From Maricaulis sp048270265 (GTDB taxonomy: Bacteria > Pseudomonadota > Alphaproteobacteria > Caulobacterales > Maricaulaceae): a DNA stretch of 64,000 nt. Location of the stretch: assembly GCF_048270265.1 (NCBI RefSeq), contig NZ_JBLWTD010000007.1:62001-126000 (forward strand). The letters run 5' to 3'. Made by a program: the position numbers and the translations under genes. This document shows, piece by piece, positions 53,469 to 63,066 of the stretch (positions within the stretch are counted from its first letter, which is position 1; every line of letters starts with the position of its first letter). The notes under the pieces were generated by a model that saw only the letters and a list, made by a program, of their open reading frames with translations, ran no database searches and was not told where the DNA came from.

Positions 53469-56400
53469 CTACTCCGCCACCGTCGCGACATCCACACCGG
53501 CTTCCTTGGCCTGGGCCTCAAGCTGCCGCGACATCCAGTTCGGGGTCTTGGTGAAACGGCCCAGGGTCGCATAGGCAATCGGGACGACGAACAGGGTGAA
53601 GAGGGTGGCGACCGAGACGCCGGTGAAGATCACCACACCGATCGTGATGCGGCTCTCGGCTCCGGGGCCCGAAGCGATCACCAGCGGGAAGGCGCCGATG
53701 GCGGTCGAGATGCCGGTCATCAGGATCGGGCGGAAGCGCGTCGTCGAGGCTTCCAGGGTCGCCTCGAGCAGATCGCGGCCTTCCTCGCGCAGCTGATTGG
53801 CGAATTCGACGATCAGGATGCCGTTCTTCGCGGCCAGGCCGATCAGGATCACCAGACCGATTTGCGAGTAGATATTCAGGCTCGAGCCGACCAGTTCCAG
53901 CCCGAACAATCCGCCGGCCACGGCCAGAGGCACGGTCAGCATGATCACCAGGGGCTGGATCAGGCTCTCGAACTGTGCCGCCAGCACCAGGAAAACGATC
54001 AGCAGCGCCATGCCGAAGGCGAACAGCATGGCGGTGTTGGCATTGAGGAATTCCTTGGCGCCGCCGAGATAGCCGGTCGAGAGGCCCGGCGCGAGCTCGC
54101 GGGCTGACCATTCATCCAGCCAGGTGACGGCATCGCCCAGCGTATAGCCATCGGCCAGGGTGGCCGAGATGGTGATCGAGCGTTGCCGGTCAACGCGGTT
54201 GCGTGAGGAGGCTTCGCCCAGCTCGCGCACGGAGACGAGGTTGGAGAGCGGGATCAACTGACCGCCACGGCCGGAGACGTACAGCGATTCAAGGTCCTCG
54301 GCGCTGGACCGGTCCTCGCGCCGGTTTTCCATGATCACATTATAGGCTTCGCCGCGGTCGATGAACTGGCCGACCCGGCGCGAGCCGAGATGGGTCTGCA
54401 GGGTCTGGCCGATGGCCGCGATGGAGACGTCGAGCGCGGCAGCGCGTTCGCGGTCGATATCGACGATCAGGCGCGGGCTGTTGGGCTGGTAGTCCTTGCG
54501 GGCCCTGACCAGATTGGGATTCTCCGCCGCGATGGCTGCCAGAAGGCGTTCGGCCTCCGCGTCCAGCACTTCGTATTCGGGGCCCTGCAGCACGAACTGG
54601 ATGTCATCGCCGCCTCCGCCGCCGCCGAGTGATGAACGCATCGAGGCAAAGGCCTGCACGCCGGTCAGCTGACCGAGGCGGCCATTGATTTCATCGAGGA
54701 TCTCGCCGCCGGGACGGCGCTCGTCCCAGTCGACCATGGTGCCGATGACGATGCCGGAATTATAGCCGGAACCACCCCAGCCAGGCGAAATGACGAGGGC
54801 GCGGCGCAATTCACCGCTGTCGAGATAGTCCAGAACCACGTCTTCGACGGCGCCGGCCTGTTCGGCCATATAGTCGAAGCTCGCGCCTTCCGGGCCACTG
54901 AAGCGGCCGAAGAAGGAGCCGCGGTCTTCCGGCGGTGTCAGCTCGGAGGGCAGGCGATTGAGCAGGACGCCGGAGCCGGCCAGCGCGATGGCCAGCACGG
55001 GCAGGACGAAGAGCGGTGCGCGGATGGTCAGCTCGAGACTGTTGCGATAGCTCGTGCGCAGGGCGTTGACGAGATCATTGACCCATTTGGCCAGGCCGCG
55101 GGCCTCGCGCGCCGGACGCAGCAGTTTCGAGGCCATCATCGGCGACAGGGTCAGCGCGACAAAGGCCGAAAGCACAACGGCCGTCGCGATGGTCAGCGCG
55201 AGCTCGGTGAAGATGCGGCCGATAAAGCCGGGCAGGAAGACGAGCGGCACGAAGACCGCGACCAGCACGGCGGTGGTCGCGACAACGGCGAAGAAGACTT
55301 GGCGGCCACCGCGCAGGGCGGCCAGGGCCGGGCCTTCGCCAAGATCGATGCGGCGCTGGATATTTTCGAGCACAACGATGGAGTCATCGACGACGAGGCC
55401 GATCGACAGCACCAGCGCCAGCAGGGTGAGGATATTGAGCGAGAAACCGGCAAAGGCCAGGACAGAGAAAACGCCGATCAGGCAGACGGGCACGACCGCG
55501 GCCGGAATGATCGCGGCGCGAAAACTTCCGAGGAACAGATAGATCACCAGCACGACGAGGGTCGCGGCGACAGCGAGGGTGCGCCAGACTTCCCGGATCG
55601 ATTCCTCGATGAAGATCGTGTCGTCGGATGCCTTGATCAGTTGCATGCCTTCGGGCAGGCCCGGAGCGATCCGCTCGGCCTGCTCCGTGACCCGGCGGGC
55701 GACCTCGACGGAATTGGCCTGGCTCTGGCGGACAAAGCCCAGCCCGATCATGTTCTGGCCATTGCCCCGGAACAGGGTGCGCGGCTCCTCGGCCTCAAGC
55801 ACGACATCGGCGATTTCGCCCAGCCGGACGACATGGCCGCTGGCCTCGGCCCGGATCGGCAGGCGCGCAAAACTCTCCGGATCGCCGAACAGGCGTTCGA
55901 CCCGGACCACGATCTCGGTATCATTGGTTTCCACCGAGCCGCCGGGCACTTCAACATTCTGGGCCCGCAGGGCCGCATCGATATCGGTGACGGTGATGCC
56001 GCGTGCGGCCATGGCCTGCGGATTGAGCCAGACCCGCATCGCATAGCGACGCTGGCCCCCGATACGCACCTGGGCGACACCATCGATGACGGAGAAACGG
56101 TCAACCATCACGCGGTCGGCATAGTCGGACAATTCCTCCGACGTCATGCGGTCTGACATCAGGCTGTACCACATGAAGGGGCGGGCATCGCTGTCCTGCT
56201 TCTGGACCTCGATCTCCTCGACATCCGGCGGCAGGCGGTCGGTGATGCGGGATACCGCATCGCGGACATCATTGGCCGCCGCCTCGATATTGCGGTCGAG
56301 CGCGAAGGTGATGGAAATGCGCGCATTGCTGTCGCGCGAGGAGGAGGTGATGGTCTCCACGCCGTCAATGCCCGACAGCTGGTCCTCGATCACCTGTGTG

Positions 56401-56588
56401 ACGCGGTTCTCCACCACTTCGGCATTGGCACCGGGATAGCTGGCCGAGACCGAGACGACCGGCTGGTCGACATCGGGCAGTTCACGCAGCGGCAGGCCGC
56501 GCAGACCGAGAATGCCGAATACCACGATCAGGGCGCTGGCGACGAAGGCGAGGACGGGGCGGCGGACCGCGATATCGGAGAGCGTCAT
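53469..56588 (-). CDS. RND efflux pump inner-membrane transporter (AcrB family)
   Basis: A 1039-residue RND transporter that exports drugs or other compounds by proton exchange. It starts MTLSDIAVRRPVLAFVASAL. The periplasmic porter domains include VSVSASYPGANAEVVENRVTQ; the transmembrane Asp-Asp relay is in GLVVDDSIVVLENIQ, and QIGLVILIGLAAKNGILIVEFANQLR is the helix 10 motif. It overlaps the adaptor stop by 4 bases. No outer-membrane factor gene is in the window. Confidence 0.94.
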   Translation of the reverse strand: MTLSDIAVRRPVLAFVASALIVVFGILGLRGLPLRELPDVDQPVVSVSASYPGANAEVVENRVTQVIEDQLSGIDGVETITSSSRDSNARISITFALDRNIEAAANDVRDAVSRITDRLPPDVEEIEVQKQDSDARPFMWYSLMSDRMTSEELSDYADRVMVDRFSVIDGVAQVRIGGQRRYAMRVWLNPQAMAARGITVTDIDAALRAQNVEVPGGSVETNDTEIVVRVERLFGDPESFARLPIRAEASGHVVRLGEIADVVLEAEEPRTLFRGNGQNMIGLGFVRQSQANSVEVARRVTEQAERIAPGLPEGMQLIKASDDTIFIEESIREVWRTLAVAATLVVLVIYLFLGSFRAAIIPAAVVPVCLIGVFSVLAFAGFSLNILTLLALVLSIGLVVDDSIVVLENIQRRIDLGEGPALAALRGGRQVFFAVVATTAVLVAVFVPLVFLPGFIGRIFTELALTIATAVVLSAFVALTLSPMMASKLLRPAREARGLAKWVNDLVNALRTSYRNSLELTIRAPLFVLPVLAIALAGSGVLLNRLPSELTPPEDRGSFFGRFSGPEGASFDYMAEQAGAVEDVVLDYLDSGELRRALVISPGWGGSGYNSGIVIGTMVDWDERRPGGEILDEINGRLGQLTGVQAFASMRSSLGGGGGGDDIQFVLQGPEYEVLDAEAERLLAAIAAENPNLVRARKDYQPNSPRLIVDIDRERAAALDVSIAAIGQTLQTHLGSRRVGQFIDRGEAYNVIMENRREDRSSAEDLESLYVSGRGGQLIPLSNLVSVRELGEASSRNRVDRQRSITISATLADGYTLGDAVTWLDEWSARELAPGLSTGYLGGAKEFLNANTAMLFAFGMALLIVFLVLAAQFESLIQPLVIMLTVPLAVAGGLFGLELVGSSLNIYSQIGLVILIGLAAKNGILIVEFANQLREEGRDLLEATLEASTTRFRPILMTGISTAIGAFPLVIASGPGAESRITIGVVIFTGVSVATLFTLFVVPIAYATLGRFTKTPNWMSRQLEAQAKEAGVDVATVAE

Positions 56589-57706
56589 GGCTGGGTCACC
56601 ATGGTGTTGCTGTCGGCCAGGCCGCTGCCGGGGCCGTATGTCCGGCGTTCGGTGATTTCCACCGTCATGCCGTCGCGCACCCGGTGCACACCCTCGGCGA
56701 TAATCAGTTCGCCCGCTTCGAGCCCGGCGGTGATCTCGACGAGATTGCCGGTGCGCAAGCCCAGCTCGACATCGCGCCGGTGGGCGGTCGTGGTGCCATC
56801 GCGCGTCTCGAGAACATAGACAAAGCTCTCCTCGAGATACCGTGTGACGGACGAGCCCGGCACGGCGGGTCTGCTGCGGACATCGCGGCGCACTTCAACC
56901 ACCATCAACTGACCGGGCAGGATGCGGCCTTCGGGATTGTCGATTTCGGCGCGCACGATCACGACGCGGGAGATCGGATCCACCCGGCTGTCGACCTGGG
57001 CGATCGTGCCGAGGAAAACCTGGTCCGGATAGGCATTGGTCGTCGCTTCGATCACCATGCCGGGCCGGATCGTGGCGAGGAAGCGTTCGGGCACGGTGAA
57101 ATCAAGCCGGATGGCGCTGATGTCGTCGAGCGTGGTGATCGGATCGCCCGGCCGGATCAGTTCGCCGGGGCTGACTTCGCGCAGGCCGACGACGCCGGAA
57201 AACGGCGCCCGCACGATCCGGTCGGCGAGCTGCGCCTCGATCGATGCCACGCGGGCCTGGGCGCGTTCCACCGCGGCGCGGGCCTCGTCCTGGCGCTGCT
57301 GCGGTACAACGCCGCGCGCGATCAGGTCATTGACCCGCGTCAGGTCACGATTGGCCTCGCGCAAGGTGGTGCGGGCCTCGCTGAGCCCGGCAGCTTCCTC
57401 GGTGTCTGTGAGTTCGATCAGGATATCACCGGCCTCGACTTGCTGGCCGGAGTCGAAATTGATCTGCGAAATCGTATCGGAGACCCGCGCCGAGACGATG
57501 ACGCTCTCGCGCGAGCGCGCCGTGCCGAGGGCCTCGACGATATCGGCAAACTCGAAGCGCGCGGTTTCATAGGCCGCGACCGGCACGGCAGGCCGCCGCA
57601 TCTGGCCCTGATCCTGCCCCGTCCCGGACAGGACGCGCACGGTGACAATGCCGGCCATGCCGGCAAAGACAAGCAGGGCGACGATCAGAAAGGCATAGCG
57701 GCGCAT
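56585..57706 (-). CDS. RND efflux periplasmic adaptor (MexA/AcrA-like)
   Basis: A 373-residue membrane-fusion protein. An N-terminal hydrophobic anchor (YAFLIVALLVFAGMAGI) is followed by a coiled coil, lipoyl halves with VSARVSDTISQINFDSGQQVEAGD and VRAPFSGVVGLREVSPGEL, a beta-barrel and an MPD domain. ATG 57706 has GGAG six bases ahead; in-frame ATG 57718 and GTG 57742 are possible longer starts. It pairs with the RND gene by an ATGA overlap. Confidence 0.9.
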   Translation of the reverse strand: MRRYAFLIVALLVFAGMAGIVTVRVLSGTGQDQGQMRRPAVPVAAYETARFEFADIVEALGTARSRESVIVSARVSDTISQINFDSGQQVEAGDILIELTDTEEAAGLSEARTTLREANRDLTRVNDLIARGVVPQQRQDEARAAVERAQARVASIEAQLADRIVRAPFSGVVGLREVSPGELIRPGDPITTLDDISAIRLDFTVPERFLATIRPGMVIEATTNAYPDQVFLGTIAQVDSRVDPISRVVIVRAEIDNPEGRILPGQLMVVEVRRDVRSRPAVPGSSVTRYLEESFVYVLETRDGTTTAHRRDVELGLRTGNLVEITAGLEAGELIIAEGVHRVRDGMTVEITERRTYGPGSGLADSNTMVTQP

Positions 57707-57985
57707 CCAGAACTCCATGACGCGTAAAAACTCGTCCCACACCTAAAACCTCGTTCCCCCACTGGCAACGTGTCTTGGCGGCGCACCCGGGGCGGGATGC
57801 TGCAAGAGCTACGATGCCTGGTGGCGGGCGGATCAGTGTCGGCAATCGCCGCTACGGTGCCGGGCCGCGCCAGGCTTGCGGGGGCGGCGGCGTCACAAGT
57901 GTGTGATCGGCGGTGCGCGGTGCTTTTCCGGCAGGGGCGGTGGTGATTGTCTGTCCGGATCCAGATGCATCGGAAATGCCGGAAG

Positions 57986-59050
57986 ATGAAACACGCCCTG
58001 CTGATCGGCCTGCTTGGCCTGCTTCTGCCGCAGCCCGCGGCGCAGGCAGAGGACACGGGCGATTCCGGGCGTGCGCAATGGGCCCTCGATTGCGAGGCTG
58101 CCGCGCGATACAGCCGCAGCACGCGCGGGATTGCGGTACTGGTGGTGCTGCACGGCACGATCGTGTGCGAGGACTATGCCGCTGGCATCGATCCCGGCCA
58201 GAGCTGGGAGCTGGCGAGCGGGGCCAAGAGTTTCACGTCGGTGATCGCCGCCGCGGCCGTGCAGGACGGGCTCATCAGCCTGGATGAGCAGGTCGCGGAT
58301 ACGATCACCGAATGGCAGGACGATCCGAGGCGCTCTCAGATCACGGTGCGGCATTTGCTGGCCCAGACCAGCGGCCTGGCTTCCGGCAATGATGATGTGC
58401 GCATTCCCGGCTATCGCGCCGCCATCCGCACGCGCGCCCGTCACGAACCGGGCGCGGCCTTCATCTACAGCGCGCGCCATTTCCAGGCCTTTGGCGAATT
58501 CATGCGCCGCAAGCTGGAGGCGGCGGGGCTCGACGCGACGCCGGCGCATTATCTGACGCGGCGCGTCCTCGCCCCGGCCGGGATCGAGCTGGGCTCCTGG
58601 GGCGCGATCGACGGCATGCCGGTAATGTCGGAGGCGGTCGAGATCTCGCCGCGCAACTGGGCCCGGTTCGGCGCCCTGATCCTGGGCGAGGGCGTTTCCG
58701 GCGGCGTCAGCCTGGTCGACCGGGATGCCCTGGCCGCGAGTTTTGAACCGGGCCGGGTCAATCCGGTCTATGGCCTCTCCTGGTGGTTGCCCGATCATGA
58801 GCGGGCGAGCCTGTTGCAACGCCGGCCAACCGGGTCGCAGCTCGACACCATCGAAGCGGGCGAGGGCTTGCCGGCGTTGCGCGTTGCGGCCGGCGCGGGG
58901 CGCCAGCGCCTCTATCTGATCCCGGAACTGGACTTGCTGGTCGTGCGCATGACACGCGGCGTCACCGCCGACCCGGCAACCCGCGAGGCACGCTGGTCCG
59001 ACACCGAATTCCTCACCCGCCTTCTGACGCCGCTCGCTGCCAGCGAGTAG
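57986..59050 (+). CDS. Exported serine beta-lactamase-fold hydrolase
   Basis: A 354-residue protein with a signal peptide (KHALLIGLLGLLLPQPAAQA). The class C/PBP fold is recognisable: ELASGAKSFTS holds the SxxK motif (Ser78, Lys81), ISLDEQVADTITEWQDDPRRSQITVRHLLAQTSGL is the standard stretch, and FIYSARHFQAF replaces the usual Y-x-N by Y-S-A. The C-terminal GLSWWLPDHER and QRLYLIPELDLLVVRM segments are typical. Likely a carboxylesterase or peptidase-type hydrolase rather than an antibiotic resistance enzyme. ATG 57986 gives a clean signal; 57965 is possible. Confidence 0.82.
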   Translation: MKHALLIGLLGLLLPQPAAQAEDTGDSGRAQWALDCEAAARYSRSTRGIAVLVVLHGTIVCEDYAAGIDPGQSWELASGAKSFTSVIAAAAVQDGLISLDEQVADTITEWQDDPRRSQITVRHLLAQTSGLASGNDDVRIPGYRAAIRTRARHEPGAAFIYSARHFQAFGEFMRRKLEAAGLDATPAHYLTRRVLAPAGIELGSWGAIDGMPVMSEAVEISPRNWARFGALILGEGVSGGVSLVDRDALAASFEPGRVNPVYGLSWWLPDHERASLLQRRPTGSQLDTIEAGEGLPALRVAAGAGRQRLYLIPELDLLVVRMTRGVTADPATREARWSDTEFLTRLLTPLAASE

Positions 59051-59134
59051 GCGGGCACCCGGTATTGCCAGGGCGCATTCTGGCCTGGAGGCCGAATGGC
59101 CGGCCGGCGACGGCGCGCACAGCGACCTGCCGCT

Positions 59135-60121
59135 TCAGCGCATTCGCCTTGCCAGGAGGTCGAAGGCCGTCCGGCTTTCGTCCATCACCTGGCTCAACCC
59201 CATGAAACCGTGCACGACGCCCTCGAAGCAATACAGCCGGGCATCAACGCCAGCCCCCGTCACCCGGCGGACAAAGTCGGCGCCCTCGTCACGCAGCGGA
59301 TCATATCCGGCGGTGATAACGGTCACGGGCGGCAAATGATCAAATGAAGGCGCAAGCAGGGGGGAGGCGTCAATCAACCTCGCCTGCCCGGGCTCCGAGA
59401 GATAATTGCCCGCCGCCCAGCTGATATCCTCACGTGAGAGGAAATAGGTGCCGTCGCCGAGAATCGCACGGGACGCGTGCTCCGGCTGATCCTCGATCAC
59501 CATTACCGGGTAGAACAGCGCCAGGTGGGAGAGGCGCACGCTGCGTGCCGTGCGCAAGGCGAGGGCCGCGGCCAGCGTGCCTCCCGCACTGTCGCCGGCC
59601 AGTGCCAGGGCGCCGGGCGGCAGATCGAGACGGTGCGCGGTATGGATCGCCCAGTGGATCGCCGAGAGGCCGGCATGCAGTGCGGTCGGATATTTGTGCT
59701 CGGGCGAGAGCGGATAATCGACACTGGCAACGAGGTGGCCGGTCGCCTGGCAGAGGCGGCGCGCGAAACCGTCATAGGCCCGCGTGTTTCCGAGTGTCCA
59801 GCCGCCGCCGTGCAGAAAAATCAGGATGCCGCGGGGCGGGGCGCCGTCCGGCATGGACGGCGTGTAGCAGCGCAGGCGCGCCGCCTCGCCCTGAACTTCG
59901 GGACCGACCGCATCCTCGACCATGGCCACGTCCGGCCCCGGCTGATCGACCGCCAGCATGAGCTCGTCCATGGCCTGGCGGGCGTCGTCAAGCGGCAGGT
60001 CGCGGATCGGCGGTGCGGCCGGATCGGCGCTGTCGAGAAAGGCCCGGGCGCCCTTGGAGACGGGCTTTCGCCGCGCCTCCTGCACGCCGACCGGGCGGGT
60101 CGAATAGGGTTTCAGCCACAT
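59135..60121 (-). CDS. HSL-type alpha/beta hydrolase (esterase)
   Basis: A 328-residue hormone-sensitive-lipase family esterase. The oxyanion motif HGGGW is near residue 107, the nucleophile elbow GDSAGG near 173, and the acid and His positions fall in YDPLRDEGADF and VVHGFMG. There is no signal peptide, so it is cytoplasmic. ATG 60121 begins 11 bases after the TonB-receptor stop with AGGA 8 bases ahead, so the two are probably one transcript and the esterase may act on the imported compound. Confidence 0.88.
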   Translation of the reverse strand: MWLKPYSTRPVGVQEARRKPVSKGARAFLDSADPAAPPIRDLPLDDARQAMDELMLAVDQPGPDVAMVEDAVGPEVQGEAARLRCYTPSMPDGAPPRGILIFLHGGGWTLGNTRAYDGFARRLCQATGHLVASVDYPLSPEHKYPTALHAGLSAIHWAIHTAHRLDLPPGALALAGDSAGGTLAAALALRTARSVRLSHLALFYPVMVIEDQPEHASRAILGDGTYFLSREDISWAAGNYLSEPGQARLIDASPLLAPSFDHLPPVTVITAGYDPLRDEGADFVRRVTGAGVDARLYCFEGVVHGFMGLSQVMDESRTAFDLLARRMR

Positions 60122-60131
60122 CGGACCGGTC

Positions 60132-62393
60132 CTATCGCCGCACGATGAAGCGGATATCGGCCGTCCGCGGCGCACCGTAATAGGCGAGCTGGTAACCGGG
60201 GAAGTCGGCCAGGTCGAAGGCTTGCGTGGCATAGGTCTCATCGAGAAGATTGCGCACGCCGGCCCGTATTTCCCAGCTGCCATCCTCGGCACCCAGCCCG
60301 ACGAAAGCATTGACCAGGGCATAGCTGTCCTGCGCCAGGATCTCGGAACTGGACACGGTGGGATAGGTCTTCGAGCGCCAGGCGGCATCGATATGCGCGC
60401 TGGCCAGCCAGTCATCGCCAACCATCCATTCATAGGTGCCGGCGACGCCGCCGCTCCATTCCGGTGTGTTGACCAGTTCACGGGCATCGGAAATATCCAC
60501 CCCGCCGGGGCCGATATATTCTTCGTAATGGGCGTCCATATAGCCCATATGCGCATTGAAGCTGAGACCGGGGGCTGCCTGCCAGGAGAGCTCGGCCTCC
60601 ATGCCCTGGATCACCGCTTCGCCCGCATTGGTGAATTGCGCCTCGAACGCCCCCGTGCCGGGATTGGCGGTGAAGCTGGAGAGTTGCAGGTCGGTGTAAT
60701 CATTGCGGAAGATCGCCGCGTTGAAAATCACCCGCCCGTCCGCGAGGGTGGATTTGAAGCCGGCCTCATAGGACCAGACAAATTCCGGATCATAGGCACT
60801 CGCATCAAAGGTGGTGTTGGAGCGGCCGTCGAAACCGCCGCTCTTGAAGCCGCGCGAGGCGAGGGCGTAGAGCATGACCGTATCCGAAACGGCATAGTCG
60901 AGCCCGATGCGCGGGGTGAAAGCACTGAAGTCCTCCTCGGCATCGATATCGGTGACCACGAGGCCGGCGCCGGTCTGGAAGGGCGGCGGGTTGGCTGTGC
61001 CCGGTGCATAGAGTTCCTGCAGGCGCACGAAGGACTTGTTTTCGTGGGTATAGCGCAGTCCGCCACTGAGCCGCAGCCGCTCGGTCAGGGCATAGCTGGC
61101 GTCGAAATAGGCGGCCCAGGCGTCGGTGGTTTGATCATTCACAGAGCCGCTCTGGAGCGGGTAGGGGAAATACACATTCCCGCCCAGGGGCAGAGCGATG
61201 GACTGCCCGGCCAGACCGTTGAAGGTCTCATCGGAATCCCGGAAATAGTAGACGCCACCAGTGGCCTGCAGCGGTCCGCCGGCATCATAGTCCAACCGGA
61301 ATTCCTGGCTGAACTGCTCGGCGTCCTCGCGCACGAAAATCTCGAAAATCTCCATTTCCGTGCCATCGAGATCGAGATTTGAGTCATAGCTCATATCCCG
61401 CCAGGCGGTGATGGAGGTGAGGGCGATGGCATCATTGAGCTGCCAGCGAAGCCGGCCGGACAGGCCCCAGCTCGACAGGTCGTCGAGATCATTGAAGCTC
61501 GCCCGGATCTGATAGGGATCAGACTGGGCCGGGAACTGCACAAGCGCGCCGGTGCCCGGTTCAAAACCGGCCACTTCGGTGGCGCGTGCCGGGGTGCGCG
61601 AGGTGTCTGGGGAATCCTGCGACGCATCCAGGGTCAGTTCGAATTCGAGATTGTCGGTCGGGGTGAAGAGCAGGCCGGCACGGCCGGAAATCCGGTTCAC
61701 ATCACCATCGTCCGATCCATCGACCTCATTGGTCGCATAGCCATCGCGGCTGGAATAGAACAGCGCCAGCTTGCCGGCGACCTGGTCTTCCGACAGCTCT
61801 CCGGACACACGGGCGCGGGCGAAGACGTGGTTATAGTCACCAAAGCCCGCTTCCATCTGCAGGCCGGGATTGTCGCCGGGGCGGGTGGAGATGAAACGCA
61901 CCGCGCCGCCGATCGTATTGCGGCCATACAGCGTGCCCTGCGGCCCGCGCAGCACTTCGATACGCTCGACATCAAACACGTCGAGCACGGCCCCCTGGGT
62001 GCGGGCGAGATAGACGTCATCGAGATAGACCCCGACGCCCGGCTCGGCGAAGGCGAGCGAATCGACCTGGCCAACGCCGCGGATATAGATCACGGCATTT
62101 TCGGCATCGCCGGTGTGCAGGGTGAGATTGGGGACCGCATTCTGCAGGCTGGTGATGTCGCTGGCCTGGAGGGCTTCAAGCTCGCGCTCGCCAAAGGCGG
62201 ATACGGAAAGCGGGACATCCTGCAGGCTCTCCTCGCGCCGGCGTGCTGTCACGGTGATGACATCGCTGGTCGTGGCCGGCCGGGCCTGCTCGGCGACCTC
62301 CTGGGCCCCGGCAAGGCCGGCTCCCGCGGTCATGAGAAGCGCAACGCTGAGGGCGTGCACGGATACGGTCTGGCTCAAACGCGTGAGCGGCAT
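60132..62393 (-). CDS. TonB-dependent outer-membrane receptor
   Basis: A 753-residue TonB-dependent receptor for active uptake across the outer membrane. The signal (to about residue 30, ending GAQ) is followed by a TonB-box-like SDVITVTA and a plug domain (RREESLQDVPLSVSAFGERELE, LTLHTGDAENAVIYIRGVGQ, VERIEVLRGPQGTLYGRN). A 22-stranded barrel follows. It resembles the broad group of receptors for siderophores or aromatic/ester substrates common in marine alphaproteobacteria. A GGGAGA site precedes ATG 62393. It shares a transcript with the esterase. Confidence 0.94.
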   Translation of the reverse strand: MPLTRLSQTVSVHALSVALLMTAGAGLAGAQEVAEQARPATTSDVITVTARRREESLQDVPLSVSAFGERELEALQASDITSLQNAVPNLTLHTGDAENAVIYIRGVGQVDSLAFAEPGVGVYLDDVYLARTQGAVLDVFDVERIEVLRGPQGTLYGRNTIGGAVRFISTRPGDNPGLQMEAGFGDYNHVFARARVSGELSEDQVAGKLALFYSSRDGYATNEVDGSDDGDVNRISGRAGLLFTPTDNLEFELTLDASQDSPDTSRTPARATEVAGFEPGTGALVQFPAQSDPYQIRASFNDLDDLSSWGLSGRLRWQLNDAIALTSITAWRDMSYDSNLDLDGTEMEIFEIFVREDAEQFSQEFRLDYDAGGPLQATGGVYYFRDSDETFNGLAGQSIALPLGGNVYFPYPLQSGSVNDQTTDAWAAYFDASYALTERLRLSGGLRYTHENKSFVRLQELYAPGTANPPPFQTGAGLVVTDIDAEEDFSAFTPRIGLDYAVSDTVMLYALASRGFKSGGFDGRSNTTFDASAYDPEFVWSYEAGFKSTLADGRVIFNAAIFRNDYTDLQLSSFTANPGTGAFEAQFTNAGEAVIQGMEAELSWQAAPGLSFNAHMGYMDAHYEEYIGPGGVDISDARELVNTPEWSGGVAGTYEWMVGDDWLASAHIDAAWRSKTYPTVSSSEILAQDSYALVNAFVGLGAEDGSWEIRAGVRNLLDETYATQAFDLADFPGYQLAYYGAPRTADIRFIVRR

Positions 62394-62529
62394 GATGGTC
62401 TCTCCCCTGGATGGTCCCGGTCTTTTGCCGGCGACGTTTTTCTATGGGGCAGTGTCGGCGCGACAGGGGTATCCGCTCAATCGGAGAAATAACGGAAAGA
62501 ATACCCGCGAAATCTGCGCCTATTGGCCC

Positions 62530-62961
62530 TCAGGCCTTGCCGCTGGTTCCGAAGGTCTGCTGCACCAGCGCCAGCGTGCGTTCGAAATGACCGCGCAGCA
62601 GGGCTTCCAGCTTTTCCGAGGGCAGGAGGACCGTTGTCCGCTTGTCATCGCCGGTCTTGGAGTTGACCAGAAAGCCGTCACCGACAGCGCGGTTGATGCG
62701 CTCTTCCCGGGTCCGGTTCGAACCGGTCTTCATGGCCTGGCAGGCGCTGGAAATGCTCATCGGCGTACCGCGCCAGCGTCCGCGCAGACAGGCGACGAAG
62801 AGATACCAGTATTCCTGGGTGAAATAGTGTGGCTGGCCGGAAAACGTCTCGTCCCAGTCCCGGGCGTAGTCTTCCAGGAGTTCTGTCCAGTCGGCCAGAA
62901 CGCCCTCATCCATCGCTCCCTCCGCCGCAGCGGAAGAATTGGTGCCGGACCCTTGTGTCAT
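62530..62961 (-). CDS. MarR-like winged-helix regulator
   Basis: A 143-residue protein. After a variable N-terminus, HYFTQEYWYLFVACLRGRWRG and SISSACQAMKTGSNRTREERINRAVGDGFLV form the helix-turn-helix, and NSKTGDDKRTTVLLPSEKLEALL the wing, as in MarR-type regulators. It lies between the TonB receptor/esterase pair and the Rho-like gene, all on the minus strand, so its target could be either neighbour. The 136-base gap on its downstream side and the 105-base gap upstream hold no gene. Confidence 0.78.
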   Translation of the reverse strand: MTQGSGTNSSAAAEGAMDEGVLADWTELLEDYARDWDETFSGQPHYFTQEYWYLFVACLRGRWRGTPMSISSACQAMKTGSNRTREERINRAVGDGFLVNSKTGDDKRTTVLLPSEKLEALLRGHFERTLALVQQTFGTSGKA

Positions 62962-63066
62962 GATGTTGAACTAATCAGCCGGCCCGGCCGATGACAAGCA
63001 GAAAGGTGCGTGCAGAACGCCGGTGAAATCCGATGCTTACTTGAGCTGATCCCTCGCGCGCGCACC

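Noticed and set aside
57986..59050. Beta-lactam resistance gene
   Set aside because: Only the fold and SxxK are shared; Y-x-N is not kept and the context does not suggest resistance.
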